A stretch of 64,000 bases of DNA from CBDCYH01 sp965224105 (GTDB taxonomy: Bacteria; Bacteroidota; Rhodothermia; Rhodothermales; JABDKH01): NCBI GenBank assembly GCA_965224105.1, contig CBDCYH010000001.1:806001-870000 (forward strand). Direction: 5' to 3'. Shown piece after piece: positions 1-8,822 of the stretch. The position numbers were made by a program, and so were the translations under genes. The notes below the pieces were generated by a model. It worked only from the letters and a program-made list of their open reading frames with translations, was not told where the DNA came from and did not search any database. Within the stretch, counting starts at the first letter, position 1, and every line of letters starts with the position of its first letter.

Positions 1-283
1 CATCTTTAAGGTGGCTCAGAATGATCTCTTTTGCTTCATCTGATGATGCACGGACAGTGCTCACTGCCAGACCTGTCCCTCTGAGTTCATCCTGGAAAGA
101 ATGATTGCCATCGATAGAAAAGGCGAACCCGAGGTCAGACATCGTAGAGTCGATTTTGAAGAAATGGATGTTCAAAGATTCATCCTCTCCATTTTGGACC
201 ATGCACATTATGCGTGCGTCGCCCTCATCCGAATTAACTACGGCTCCAAAAAAAATGGGGTCAAAAGCTACTACCTGGTCCAT
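1..283 (-). CDS. Hypothetical protein, C-terminus beyond window edge
   Basis: An open frame on the minus strand starts at ATG 283 and runs 94 codons without a stop off the left end of the window. An in-frame TAA lies directly before the ATG, so the start is well bounded. The visible part begins MDQVVAFDPIFFGAVVN and is acidic, with no signal peptide, cysteine motif or repeat I recognise. An 8-base T run (sense strand) in codons 10-12 encodes I-F-F. The family is unknown to me. The uninterrupted frame over nearly 100 codons is the main support; no clear Shine-Dalgarno is visible. Confidence 0.55.
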   Translation of the reverse strand, partial: MDQVVAFDPIFFGAVVNSDEGDARIMCMVQNGEDESLNIHFFKIDSTMSDLGFAFSIDGNHSFQDELRGTGLAVSTVRASSDEAKEIILSHLKD

Positions 284-421
284 TTACTCACAGATTGATG
301 ATAAGAATGTTGGTCTTGCCCTGGCACTTTCTGTTACACATCTAATCGACCTCTACCACCTTTAATTAACAATTGGCTGGCAGAATCGCTTTTTTGAACA
401 CTGGAGGGCCGTTAACCATAA

Positions 422-907
422 TCACTGCCAACCTTCGACGTAACCTTCACGGACTCCATGGATTAAGTCGGTGTTGGGTGGTACTGCTCCCGCTTTCGCA
501 AGGAGCATTGCTATCTGGCCGCGATGGTACGATGCGTGCGTAATCACGTGCATAAGAATCTCGTCCACCCGGCTTGCCCAGGGCACACCATTCGAGTTTA
601 CATACGAAATGGGCTTCGTAAGATTGGTGTTATCGAGATGCTCCAAATAATCTGTCCATTTTTTTGCCTGCTGATCCATGCCTTCTGCAATTTCCATAAT
701 GCTCAGCGTAGGCCATACCGCCAGGTCCGAACCGATACCGTTGAGCCTGGCAAACCATAATACTTCGGCAGCATAGAGGTGTCCTGCAAGACTCAATATT
801 TTGCCGTCCTGGTCACTGTCGTCCAGGTTGCACACGGCCGAAATGAGAACGGAGTTAGCCCACTTGTTGTAATGGAAGAGGGAAAGAAAGTAGGCAGAAC
901 CTCTCAT
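422..907 (-). CDS. DinB family protein (putative metal-dependent hydrolase/transferase)
   Basis: This 161-residue protein matches the DinB/YfiT four-helix fold. The N-terminal segment YNKWANSVLI is the usual first-helix signature. A histidine in GHLYAAEVLWF and two more in the C-terminal HASYHRGQIAMLL motif form the typical metal triad. Family members include bacillithiol/mycothiol-dependent S-transferases and many uncharacterised damage- or stress-associated proteins. The substrate cannot be told from sequence. The gene stands alone, and the upstream 200 bp contain nothing I can identify. A second, different DinB protein lies at 49021-49536. Confidence 0.8.
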   Translation of the reverse strand: MRGSAYFLSLFHYNKWANSVLISAVCNLDDSDQDGKILSLAGHLYAAEVLWFARLNGIGSDLAVWPTLSIMEIAEGMDQQAKKWTDYLEHLDNTNLTKPISYVNSNGVPWASRVDEILMHVITHASYHRGQIAMLLAKAGAVPPNTDLIHGVREGYVEGWQ

Positions 908-1109
908 GGCACTTGAATTTAGACAAAAATACTGGATCTAGACAGACCAGCAAAGTCGGTGGGCAAAACTCATCACGAGATTGCGCGGACACGTTTTGGC
1001 ATGCAACGAATCCCAGGAATTCCGTATCCTTTAAGAACCGGCGCGCGCCGTCGGCTTCCACCTCATCCCGAGGTCCTTGCATCCCACTTCTGCACTCTTG
1101 GGGAGAGAA

Positions 1110-2522
1110 ATGTTCAATCGAACCGCATTAAAAATGTCAAGACTATCAGTCACGGTAATACTCGCGTCCATTCTGCTCCTTGGAGGTTGCGCACGCGATA
1201 ACGGATCTACCGCTAGCAAGTTTGTTGTCCCAGTCGAGTATCACAAGCTTGACAACGGCCTCAAGGTTGTAATCTCCCAGGACAACACAGCTCCAACGGC
1301 CGTTGTAGCGGTCTACTACAACATCGGTTTCCGTAACGAACCGCGAGATCGGACGGGATTTGCCCATCTTTTTGAACACATGATGTTTCAGGGATCAGAC
1401 AACCTGGGCAAGATGGAGTTTGTAAAACTGGTTCAGAGCAACGGCGGTATCCTGAACGGATCGACCCGATTCGATTTCACCAACTATTTCGAGATTGTCC
1501 CCCAGCACAAGGTTGAGACTTTTTTGTGGGCAGAAGCAGACAGGATGCGCGGCCTCGCGGTCAACCAGGACAATCTGATCAACCAGCAGGGCGTTGTGAA
1601 AAACGAAGTGAAGGTAAACGTTATCGACCAGCCATATGGCGGATTCCCCTGGTTAGATTTACCCCAGTATGCGAACGAGAATTGGTACAACGCGCACAAC
1701 TTCTATGGCGACCTGGAAGACCTGGATGCCGCGACACTCGACGACGTCGCTTCGTTTTTCAAGACCTACTACGCCCCCAACAACGCGGTGGTAGTGGTAG
1801 TAGGCGACGTGGATCCAGCGGAGACGCTGGACCATGTTGAGAAGTACTTTGGAGATATCCCGTCTGCAGAATTACCCGCGCCACCCGACCTTTCGGAGCC
1901 CAGACAAGAAGCGGAAAAACGCGCAAGCAAGAAAGACAGATTAGCACAACAACCAGCTCTCGCGTTTGGTTACCACATGCCGGAAAGAAACACTCCCGAG
2001 TACTACGCAATGGGTCTACTTGATCAAATTCTGCTGCAAGGAGAGGACAGCATGCTGCATCAACGGCTTGTGCAACAGGAAGGCCTTACTGGAGGTGTTG
2101 GCGGAGGCATTAATTTGCTTGGCAACATGTTCAATTACAATGGTCCGATGCTTTGGAGTGCATCCCTGTTCCATGACAACACAACGTCCCCCGATGACGT
2201 CGTAAATGCGATAGACGAGGTGATTGCTGACGTCCAGGCAACACCGGTGGACCAGGAAACGCTTGATAGGGCGGTTATAAAATTGCGGTCCGGTCTGTAT
2301 GACAACCTGGGAGGGCTGTTTGGATTCGGCCGGGCGGATCTGCTCGCCAGCTTCGCTCTATTTGATGACGATCCAGCGCGGATAAACCGGATCGAAGATG
2401 CCTTCAAGGACATTACCCCAGAGCTAATCCAAAAAACTGCGAAAGAATATTTGCGGACGACAAACAGAACGATTTTAACTGTCGAGCCCGAGAACACGGC
2501 TGTCCTGCAACCGCAAGGTTGA
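1110..2522 (+). CDS. M16 family zinc metallopeptidase, lipoprotein (catalytic partner)
   Basis: A pitrilysin/insulinase family (M16) peptidase of about 470 residues. The inverted zinc motif HxxEH appears as HLFEH, and the third ligand glutamate is likely in NEVKVNVID about 75 residues downstream. ATG 1110 is chosen because GGGAGAG precedes it; an upstream in-frame ATG at 1077 would add eleven residues before the signal peptide, and ATG 1134 is also possible. The signal peptide ends in LLLGGC, a lipobox, so the enzyme is probably membrane-anchored in the envelope. The next gene encodes a second M16 protein without HxxEH, the usual arrangement of active and inactive partners that together form the clamshell peptidase. 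Confidence 0.92.
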   Translation: MFNRTALKMSRLSVTVILASILLLGGCARDNGSTASKFVVPVEYHKLDNGLKVVISQDNTAPTAVVAVYYNIGFRNEPRDRTGFAHLFEHMMFQGSDNLGKMEFVKLVQSNGGILNGSTRFDFTNYFEIVPQHKVETFLWAEADRMRGLAVNQDNLINQQGVVKNEVKVNVIDQPYGGFPWLDLPQYANENWYNAHNFYGDLEDLDAATLDDVASFFKTYYAPNNAVVVVVGDVDPAETLDHVEKYFGDIPSAELPAPPDLSEPRQEAEKRASKKDRLAQQPALAFGYHMPERNTPEYYAMGLLDQILLQGEDSMLHQRLVQQEGLTGGVGGGINLLGNMFNYNGPMLWSASLFHDNTTSPDDVVNAIDEVIADVQATPVDQETLDRAVIKLRSGLYDNLGGLFGFGRADLLASFALFDDDPARINRIEDAFKDITPELIQKTAKEYLRTTNRTILTVEPENTAVLQPQG

Positions 2523-2574
2523 GGTGGTGGCACCAAGCATTTCGGCCTATCCGATCATTTTATCTTCCAAAATC

Positions 2575-3960
2575 ATGACACGACTATTTATTCCTCTCCT
2601 TTTGATTTGTGTTGGGATCACTACCGCGCCACTCCGTGCCCAAGAGGCACCGCCCGAAGGTGGGACACCAAAAGACTTTGTCCTTCCAGACCGATCCAGC
2701 TTCACTCTCGACAATGGGATTATCGTCACACTTGTCCCTTATGGCTCGATACCAAAAGTTACCGTCAGCGCACGGGTTTACGCAGGCAACCTGAACGAAA
2801 ACGCCAGCCAGGTGTGGCTGGCCGACCTTATGGGCGATCTGCTCAAAGAGGGCACGACAGCACGGGACGCAGAGACAATTGCAAAGGACGCTGCCGCAAT
2901 GGGCGGCTCCGCTAACATTGGTGTTGGACTCGACCAGACTACGGTCGGCGGAAGTGTACTCTCGGAATTTGGTCCTGGCCTCGTGGACCTGGTTGCTGAC
3001 ATACTCAAGAACCCGGCTTTCCCCGAGTCGGAGCTTGATCGCCTAAAAAGGGATCGCATTCGTCAACTGAGTATCCAGCAATCCAGACCTGGAACGAAGG
3101 CACTTGTGAAGTTCAGGGAAATCCTCCACGGCGACCATCCGTATGGCAGGATTTTTCCGACTGATGAGATGCTCCAGTCGTACACCGTAAACGACATTCG
3201 GAACTTCTACTCTGACAATTTTGGAGGTAACAGGACGCGTATTTACGTGGCAGGCAAGTTCAATTCACGCAAAATGGAGTCCGCAATTCGTGACGCCTTT
3301 GGGGATTGGCACGCGGGAAGTGAACGTGTAATTCTTGTCCCCGACGTGGAGCCAAAAAACATGCTCGAGCTCGTCGATATCCCCGGTGCAGCCCAATCAA
3401 ATATAATGATGGGACTACCCGTCATTGACCCAAGCCACGACGACTATGTTGGCTTGCAGGTTCTTGATGCGCTACTCGGAGGATCGTTTGGCTCCAGAAT
3501 CACGAGCAATATTCGGGAGGATAAGGGCTATACGTATTCACCTTATAGTACCATTTCTTCTCGTTACAGAGACGCGTACTGGGCGGAAACGGCCGCAGTA
3601 ACGACAAGTCAGACCGGCGCTTCTTTGAAAGAAATCTTTTACGAAATTCGCCGACTGCACGAAGAGCCTCCATCCGATGAGGAACTGGATGGAATTAAGA
3701 ACTACCTCGCTGGAACGTTCGTACTCCAGAATTCGTCCCCGGGAGGAATCATCGGTATGCTGAACAGAATGGAGCTGCACGGATTGCGGGAAAGTGCTCT
3801 CACCAATTACGTCGCTGATGTGTACGCGGTGACACCTGAGGACATTCAGAACCTGGCGACGAAATACATCCAACCCGATCGCATGTTAACTGTAATTGCC
3901 GGGGATATTAGCGTGATTGAACCACAGGTCGAGATGTATCGGACTGCGGAGGCCATGTGA
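2575..3960 (+). CDS. M16 family peptidase-like protein, non-catalytic partner
   Basis: About 461 residues with an N-terminal signal peptide (start ATG 2575, ending near PLRAQEAPP). A GTG at 2524 is in frame but would put a non-signal stretch first. The M16 fold is recognisable from FTLDNGIIVTLVP and IREDKGYTYSPYS, the latter carrying the R/Y pair typical of the substrate-binding subunit. The HxxEH zinc motif is absent; the corresponding region reads WLADLMGDLLKEG. It follows the catalytic M16 gene at 1110-2522 and probably acts with it in the periplasm. The 3' end overlaps the next gene by 4 bp (GTGA), suggesting coupling. Confidence 0.9.
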   Translation: MTRLFIPLLLICVGITTAPLRAQEAPPEGGTPKDFVLPDRSSFTLDNGIIVTLVPYGSIPKVTVSARVYAGNLNENASQVWLADLMGDLLKEGTTARDAETIAKDAAAMGGSANIGVGLDQTTVGGSVLSEFGPGLVDLVADILKNPAFPESELDRLKRDRIRQLSIQQSRPGTKALVKFREILHGDHPYGRIFPTDEMLQSYTVNDIRNFYSDNFGGNRTRIYVAGKFNSRKMESAIRDAFGDWHAGSERVILVPDVEPKNMLELVDIPGAAQSNIMMGLPVIDPSHDDYVGLQVLDALLGGSFGSRITSNIREDKGYTYSPYSTISSRYRDAYWAETAAVTTSQTGASLKEIFYEIRRLHEEPPSDEELDGIKNYLAGTFVLQNSSPGGIIGMLNRMELHGLRESALTNYVADVYAVTPEDIQNLATKYIQPDRMLTVIAGDISVIEPQVEMYRTAEAM

Positions 3961-4454
3961 CGGATACTGACAGCCTAACGTTTGAGTTTGCTGCACCAGT
4001 TTTGTACACCGACGAACGGCTGGTTAAACACTACATCCCAGTTCCCGAAGAAATTGCGTCGGCAATTGTAAGCACTGGAAATCGGCGCGTCGTCATTAGC
4101 ATGAACGGAGTCTCGTTTGATCGATCCATCCAGGGATACAAGCAGGGTGAGCCGCACGTTTTGATCGGCAAAACGCACCTCAAGGAAGCCGGCATCACTC
4201 GCGGTGATAACGTAATCGTGAGCCTGCAGCCAGCTGATCCCGATCATGTGGAACTCTGTGAGGAATTTGTGGAAGTGCTTGCTCAGGACGCGGGAGCAAG
4301 AGAGCGGTTCGATAAGATGACCAGAGGTCGGCAACGGAGCCTGGCGATTTATGTGAATACCCCCAAGCGGTCTGAGACTCGCATTAAGCGGTCGCTGGAG
4401 ATGGCCATGAAACTACGGACACGGACCCTTTATGGCGACAGAGATCGCGGGTGA
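3957..4454 (+). CDS. YdeI/OmpD-associated family protein with DUF1905-like domain
   Basis: A 165-residue soluble protein. The N-terminal half resembles DUF1905 (small beta domain, FEFAAPVLYTDERLVKHYIPVP). The C-terminal part (KMTRGRQRSLAIYVNTPK followed by RIKRSLEMAMKL) matches the YdeI/OmpD-associated helical tail, where a short sequence rich in K/R and A recurs. The biochemical role of the family is not established. The start is GTG 3957, overlapping the stop of the upstream M16 gene in GTGA, so it may be translationally coupled although no functional link to peptidases is known. Confidence 0.72.
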   Translation: MTDTDSLTFEFAAPVLYTDERLVKHYIPVPEEIASAIVSTGNRRVVISMNGVSFDRSIQGYKQGEPHVLIGKTHLKEAGITRGDNVIVSLQPADPDHVELCEEFVEVLAQDAGARERFDKMTRGRQRSLAIYVNTPKRSETRIKRSLEMAMKLRTRTLYGDRDRG

Positions 4455-4463
4455 AGTTCGATA

Positions 4464-5840
4464 TCATCCCTCCAGGACTTTTCTAGCAGCACTTGCCGCT
4501 ATCAACAACGGATCTGTCGAGGGAGCAATGGGCGGCGTGTAGATGAGGTCCAGGTCTTCGAGGTCGGAAATCCGAGCCCCGCTTCGGACTAACGGCACAA
4601 GAATATTGGCGCGCAGTGCGGCTCCGTCTTTGCCAAGAACCTCTACACCCAATATCCTGCCCGTCCGATTCTCAAATACCAGGTGCACATGAAGCCGTTC
4701 GCTCCCGGGATACTGTTTCGTGCGCGACCAATGCGAAACGGTCACATCCCTGGCGTCGAATCCAGTCTCTCTCGCCTGATCCAGGCGCAGTCCAACCGAG
4801 GCAACCTCCAGCCCGAATATCTTGACAGCGGAGGCGCAGGTCGTGCCTTCGTACAAGACCTCAGCCCCCCCTTTTCGGACGCAATTCTCGGCGGCAATGC
4901 GAGCAGTTCGAAACGCAGGGCGCGCCAGCGGCCAGTGCACATATTCCCCGTCAACAACGCGCCGGACTTCGATACAATCGCCGCAAGCAAAAACGTTACG
5001 GATGTTTGTCTGCATTCCATCGGTGACTTTTATTGCGCCCGAGTTGCCGATGTCTATTCCCATCTCAGTGGCAAGACGGACGTTTGGTTTAATGCCAATC
5101 GCCACAAGGACCAACTGGCAACCCACTAATTCTCCCGATTCAAGTTTAACCGCATCAACGGCGCCCGATTTGTCTGTTCTAAATCCGGAGGCTCTGTCCC
5201 TTCGCACGGCGACACCTGCTTTTTCCAGGTGTTTTTCGACCATTACCCTAAAAGGTGCGTCTACGGATTTCGGTAGAACACCCGGATCTGGCTGAATCAG
5301 GGATGTCCGAACGCCGCGACCGGCAAGGGCTTCGCACAGCTCCAGACCTATGTATCCCCCACCGAGGACAACGGCATGGCCCACGCGGTTAACGTCCAGA
5401 TACGTGTTCAATACAACGGCATCTCGCAAGGTGCGAAAATAGAGAACGTTTTCCGCGTCGTCATTCTGGCGGCCAAGTTTTCGCGCTTTTGCACCCGTGG
5501 CCAAAATGAAGCTATCGAATAACTCGGTTGTAACGCGACCCGTTTCAAGATCCTCTGCAGTCAGTTTCTTCGCAGCCGGTTCGATGGTAAGCACACGCGC
5601 ACGTGTGTGGACTGCGGCATTTCGCGTCTTCGCAAACTGTTCTGGTGACAGGGCGATAAGTTTTTCAGGTCGATCTATCAAACCCTGAACGAAATATGGC
5701 ATTTCGCAAGCGCCGTACGAGATGACCTCGTCTTGCTCGAACAGCGTTACCTCGGCCGTCGGGTCCAGACGGGCAACATGGGCCGCGGCTGCAGTACCTG
5801 CTGCGACACCCCCAATAACAGCAACGCGGAACGGATCCAT
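4464..5840 (-). CDS. FAD-dependent pyridine nucleotide-disulfide oxidoreductase, CoA-disulfide reductase/NADH oxidase-like
   Basis: About 458 residues beginning MDPFRVAVIGGVAAGTAAA, an FAD-binding Rossmann motif. Start ATG 5840 is preferred because it places the dinucleotide fold at the N-terminus; a longer in-frame start exists at 5867. The single redox cysteine appears in YGACEMPYF, as in coenzyme A disulfide reductase, persulfide reductases and NADH oxidases. A second nucleotide-binding loop GHAVVLGGGYIGLE binds NAD(P)H, and NVFACGDCIEV is the conserved FAD contact. A C-terminal dimerisation domain is present. No rhodanese or SirA domain is fused. Thiol or persulfide reduction is the likely role; the exact substrate is uncertain. 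Confidence 0.87.
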   Translation of the reverse strand: MDPFRVAVIGGVAAGTAAAAHVARLDPTAEVTLFEQDEVISYGACEMPYFVQGLIDRPEKLIALSPEQFAKTRNAAVHTRARVLTIEPAAKKLTAEDLETGRVTTELFDSFILATGAKARKLGRQNDDAENVLYFRTLRDAVVLNTYLDVNRVGHAVVLGGGYIGLELCEALAGRGVRTSLIQPDPGVLPKSVDAPFRVMVEKHLEKAGVAVRRDRASGFRTDKSGAVDAVKLESGELVGCQLVLVAIGIKPNVRLATEMGIDIGNSGAIKVTDGMQTNIRNVFACGDCIEVRRVVDGEYVHWPLARPAFRTARIAAENCVRKGGAEVLYEGTTCASAVKIFGLEVASVGLRLDQARETGFDARDVTVSHWSRTKQYPGSERLHVHLVFENRTGRILGVEVLGKDGAALRANILVPLVRSGARISDLEDLDLIYTPPIAPSTDPLLIAASAARKVLEG

Positions 5841-5929
5841 AATCACCAACTGATTAAACAGCCTCAAAATAGTTAACAGCGTTAAGGAAAACCCTCGTAT
5901 CTTCGGGTAGCGGCGAACCTAATTCAAAC

Positions 5930-6892
5930 ATGATACGACTAGAACACATCGGGATAGCGGTAAACTCGTTTGACGATTGTCGCACAATAATAGATCGATT
6001 GCTTGACCGCACCGACTACAAAACCGAGACAGTTGACCGTGAAGGAGTGACAACTCATTTTGTCGACGCAGGTACTAAACTGGAATTCGTTGAATCGCTT
6101 GATGACAAATCATCAATTTCAAAATTCTTGTCGAAGCATGGACAAGGTGTGCATCATCTTGCTTTTGAAGTCGCAGATGTAAACGAATGGCGTGGGCGTC
6201 TCATCGATGCCGGATTTAATGTCCTCGGCTCCGATGTTACCAATGGTGCAGATGGAAAGAGCATCTTCTTCGTACACCCTCGCGACACTTTCGGTGTTCT
6301 TTTTGAGTTCACCCAATCAACGAGACCAATATGGAATACTGCGACTGTGGTAGAGCTGGGGTGGAAAAGCTTTTTCTGTGGCAGCCAGAATTCTCCTCCG
6401 CTGATATTGCTGGTTGATCAGGACAGGACGAATGAACTTCGAGACGTGGTAGGTAGGTTGGAAGCACACGCACGGATCGAAATGCTGCCGATACCCGACG
6501 ATGATCTCAAGCCAGATACGGCAACCCGTCTCTTGCGATACTTGCGGACCCAGTACGGAGATGCGATGTTCAACCTTTTCGGGCTGGGCACCGGGGTTTT
6601 TCTTGCCATGGATCTCGCTGAGGAGGCTTCTCATCAGGCAGGCCGGCTTGCCCTCGACGTTGGAGCGCTCCCTGCCCATTTCTACACCCGGGTGGTCCAA
6701 CAGGCGGATGCACTCAAACACGCGACGCTGCTTATTGCCGGAGACCACACCATGGTGCACGCAGGTGAGCTGCTTGCAAAAACAAAGTCCGATTGGGTGT
6801 CCCTCGGCGTACTTCCAAACGCAGACGCTGCACTCACGGACGGAAACTCTGAAATTTACTCCGCCCTTCTGAAGGATCACCTGTTAGCCTGA
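5930..6892 (+). CDS. Methylmalonyl-CoA epimerase-like VOC domain fused to degenerate alpha/beta-hydrolase-like domain
   Basis: Residues 1-128 look like methylmalonyl-CoA epimerase: EHIGIAV, GVHHLAFEV and GVLFEF supply candidate metal ligands H6, H76 and E126, with a fourth acidic residue near 52. Residues about 140-320 look like an alpha/beta-hydrolase core: a PPLILLVDQD strand, an elbow LFGLGTGVFLAMDLAE, then HATLLIAGDHT and WVSLGVLPNADAA. The elbow reads G218-L-G-T-G222, so the nucleophile serine is glycine, and the usual catalytic histidine position reads NADAA. The C-terminal half is therefore probably not an active hydrolase. This fusion is unusual: epimerases are normally about 130-150 residues. 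It might be a CoA-ester-binding or scaffolding domain. Confidence 0.75.
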   Translation: MIRLEHIGIAVNSFDDCRTIIDRLLDRTDYKTETVDREGVTTHFVDAGTKLEFVESLDDKSSISKFLSKHGQGVHHLAFEVADVNEWRGRLIDAGFNVLGSDVTNGADGKSIFFVHPRDTFGVLFEFTQSTRPIWNTATVVELGWKSFFCGSQNSPPLILLVDQDRTNELRDVVGRLEAHARIEMLPIPDDDLKPDTATRLLRYLRTQYGDAMFNLFGLGTGVFLAMDLAEEASHQAGRLALDVGALPAHFYTRVVQQADALKHATLLIAGDHTMVHAGELLAKTKSDWVSLGVLPNADAALTDGNSEIYSALLKDHLLA

Positions 6893-6903
6893 ATTTTGCT
6901 AGG

Positions 6904-8763
6904 ATGAACGATCAGATCCAGCGAAAACTGGATAACCTGCCAAAGAAACCGGGTGTTTACAAACACAAGGATGCAAGTGGCAAGGCTCTCTACATCGGCA
7001 AAGCGAAAAATCTCCGGTCACGGGTTCGGAGCTACTTCCAAAAGAGTCGCCCGCACGATGGTCGCCTGGCGATAATGTTGGCGAAGGTCGAAGACATTGA
7101 GGTTATCGTTACAGACACCGAGGCTGAGGCACTGATTCTCGAAAACAACCTCATCAAGGAGCAACGTCCGAGATATAATATCAACCTGCGAGATGACAAG
7201 TCTTATCCGTACGTCTGCATCAAGAACGAACCGTTCCCGCGAGTATTCCCAACACGAAAGCTGTATAAGGATGGATCGACATACTATGGTCCGTTCACCA
7301 ATGCCGGAAACTTGCGCTTCGTGCTCCGAACCATACGATCAATATTCAAACTTCGGACATGCAACTTACCTCTAACGGTCGAATCAATCGCCGCCGGTAA
7401 ATACCAGAGTTGCCTCGAGTTTCATATCAAAAAATGCGCAGCGCCATGCATTGGCCTACAGTCACTTGAAGAATATTCAGACACAATTACGAAAATCGAC
7501 CGGCTCCTGAACGGGAGAACATCGGAGTTAGTCCGTTCCATGAAGGCGGATATGGCCAAGCTTGCTGATTTACTGGAATTCGAGGAAGCAGCGCAACTGA
7601 GAAATCAAATTGCGGCCATTGAACGATACTCAGAAAAGCAGCGTGTGGTAATGAACGACGGCGAAGATCGTGACATCTTTGCGGTTGCGATAGAACCGGA
7701 CTCTCGCGTAGCGTGCGGCACCATGTTCAAACTTAGGGAAGGAAAGGTGATCGGCCGGCAACACAAGTACCTACGGAACATTGAGAACGAGTCCATCGAA
7801 ACGCTCCGGCAAGTTTTTGCCGAGCGATATTATTCTGAGGCAACATTTTTTCCGTCTGAGCTGCTTCTTGACGGGCCGCTTGAGGACGACAGCGCGATCC
7901 AGGATCTATTTGAGTCGCGAACCGGAAAGCGGGTTGAAATTAAGATTCCCCAACGCGGTGACAAGGCCGGCCTTGTGAAAATGGTAGCTGTAAACGCACG
8001 GCATCTTCTGGATGAGTGGAAGGTTCAGCAACTAAAAAAGGAGGAGGATCGCATTCCTCACGCAGTCCGATCCCTGCAAGCCGACCTCCGTCTGCAAACG
8101 CTACCCCGGAGGATCGAGTGCTTCGATATTTCCCATCTTGGCGGCACTGGAACGGTAGCATCGTGTGTCGTTTTTGTAGACGGCAAACCGCGAAAGAGTG
8201 CGTACCGGACGTACAAGATAAAGTCCGTTGAGGACGGAAAACCAGACGATTTCCTGTCCATGCGTGAGGTTGTTGAGCGACGATACGCTCGGATCTCCGA
8301 AGAAGGTGGCCATTGGCCGGACCTCGTGGTGATCGATGGTGGCAAGGGCCAGCTTTCCAGTAGCGTCTCAGCGCTTCAGTCGATTGGCGTCTACGGCGAA
8401 TTCCCGGTCGTTGGACTGGCGAAACGACTTGAGGAAGTTTTCTTCCCGTTTGATCAAGAATCAATCCAGATTCCAAAAACCAGCACGTCTCTTCAGCTCC
8501 TCCAAAGGATTCGGAATGAGGCACATCGATTTGCAGTTTCTTTCCAACGAAAACAGAGAAAGAACAAAACCCTGCGTTCAGAGCTAACAGACGTCCCCGG
8601 TATTGGGGATGTTACCGCTAGAAAACTGCTGAACGCTTTTGGCTCGGTTGCCAAAATAAAAACAGCCAGCGATTCCGCCCTCCGGGAAATAGTCGGTGCC
8701 AAAACCGTGGAATCACTACGGGATTATTTTTCTGATTCTTCCTCCGGAGAGAATAGTCAATAG
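6904..8763 (+). CDS. uvrC: UvrABC system protein C (excinuclease ABC subunit C)
   Basis: UvrC makes both incisions around bulky DNA lesions in nucleotide excision repair after UvrA/UvrB damage recognition. The 619-residue protein has the full domain order: GIY-YIG nuclease (residues about 12-90, GVYKHKD...ALYIGKAKNLRSRV), a UVR helix pair for UvrB binding (about 210-240, LLEFEEAAQLRNQIAAIE), an RNase H-like endonuclease (about 395-545, ECFDISHLGGTG and VVIDGGKGQLSS), and a helix-hairpin-helix region at the end (LTDVPGIGDVTARKLL). The length is normal. It lies 11 bp after the epimerase fusion gene. A short GC stem with a T-rich tail at 8769-8786 could be a weak terminator. Confidence 0.97.
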   Translation: MNDQIQRKLDNLPKKPGVYKHKDASGKALYIGKAKNLRSRVRSYFQKSRPHDGRLAIMLAKVEDIEVIVTDTEAEALILENNLIKEQRPRYNINLRDDKSYPYVCIKNEPFPRVFPTRKLYKDGSTYYGPFTNAGNLRFVLRTIRSIFKLRTCNLPLTVESIAAGKYQSCLEFHIKKCAAPCIGLQSLEEYSDTITKIDRLLNGRTSELVRSMKADMAKLADLLEFEEAAQLRNQIAAIERYSEKQRVVMNDGEDRDIFAVAIEPDSRVACGTMFKLREGKVIGRQHKYLRNIENESIETLRQVFAERYYSEATFFPSELLLDGPLEDDSAIQDLFESRTGKRVEIKIPQRGDKAGLVKMVAVNARHLLDEWKVQQLKKEEDRIPHAVRSLQADLRLQTLPRRIECFDISHLGGTGTVASCVVFVDGKPRKSAYRTYKIKSVEDGKPDDFLSMREVVERRYARISEEGGHWPDLVVIDGGKGQLSSSVSALQSIGVYGEFPVVGLAKRLEEVFFPFDQESIQIPKTSTSLQLLQRIRNEAHRFAVSFQRKQRKNKTLRSELTDVPGIGDVTARKLLNAFGSVAKIKTASDSALREIVGAKTVESLRDYFSDSSSGENSQ

Positions 8764-8822
8764 CCGTTGGCGGAAAGCCGCTTTCTTGGTTATCATTCCG
8801 CAGACCGCACCTTACCTCACGC

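Noticed and set aside
101..365. Two plus-strand reading frames over 101-365
   Set aside because: They overlap the longer minus-strand open frame 1-283, have no ribosome site and no recognisable protein pattern.
8769..8786. Weak hairpin after uvrC
   Set aside because: Only a 4-5 bp stem with a mixed T tail; mentioned with uvrC but not listed as a terminator.
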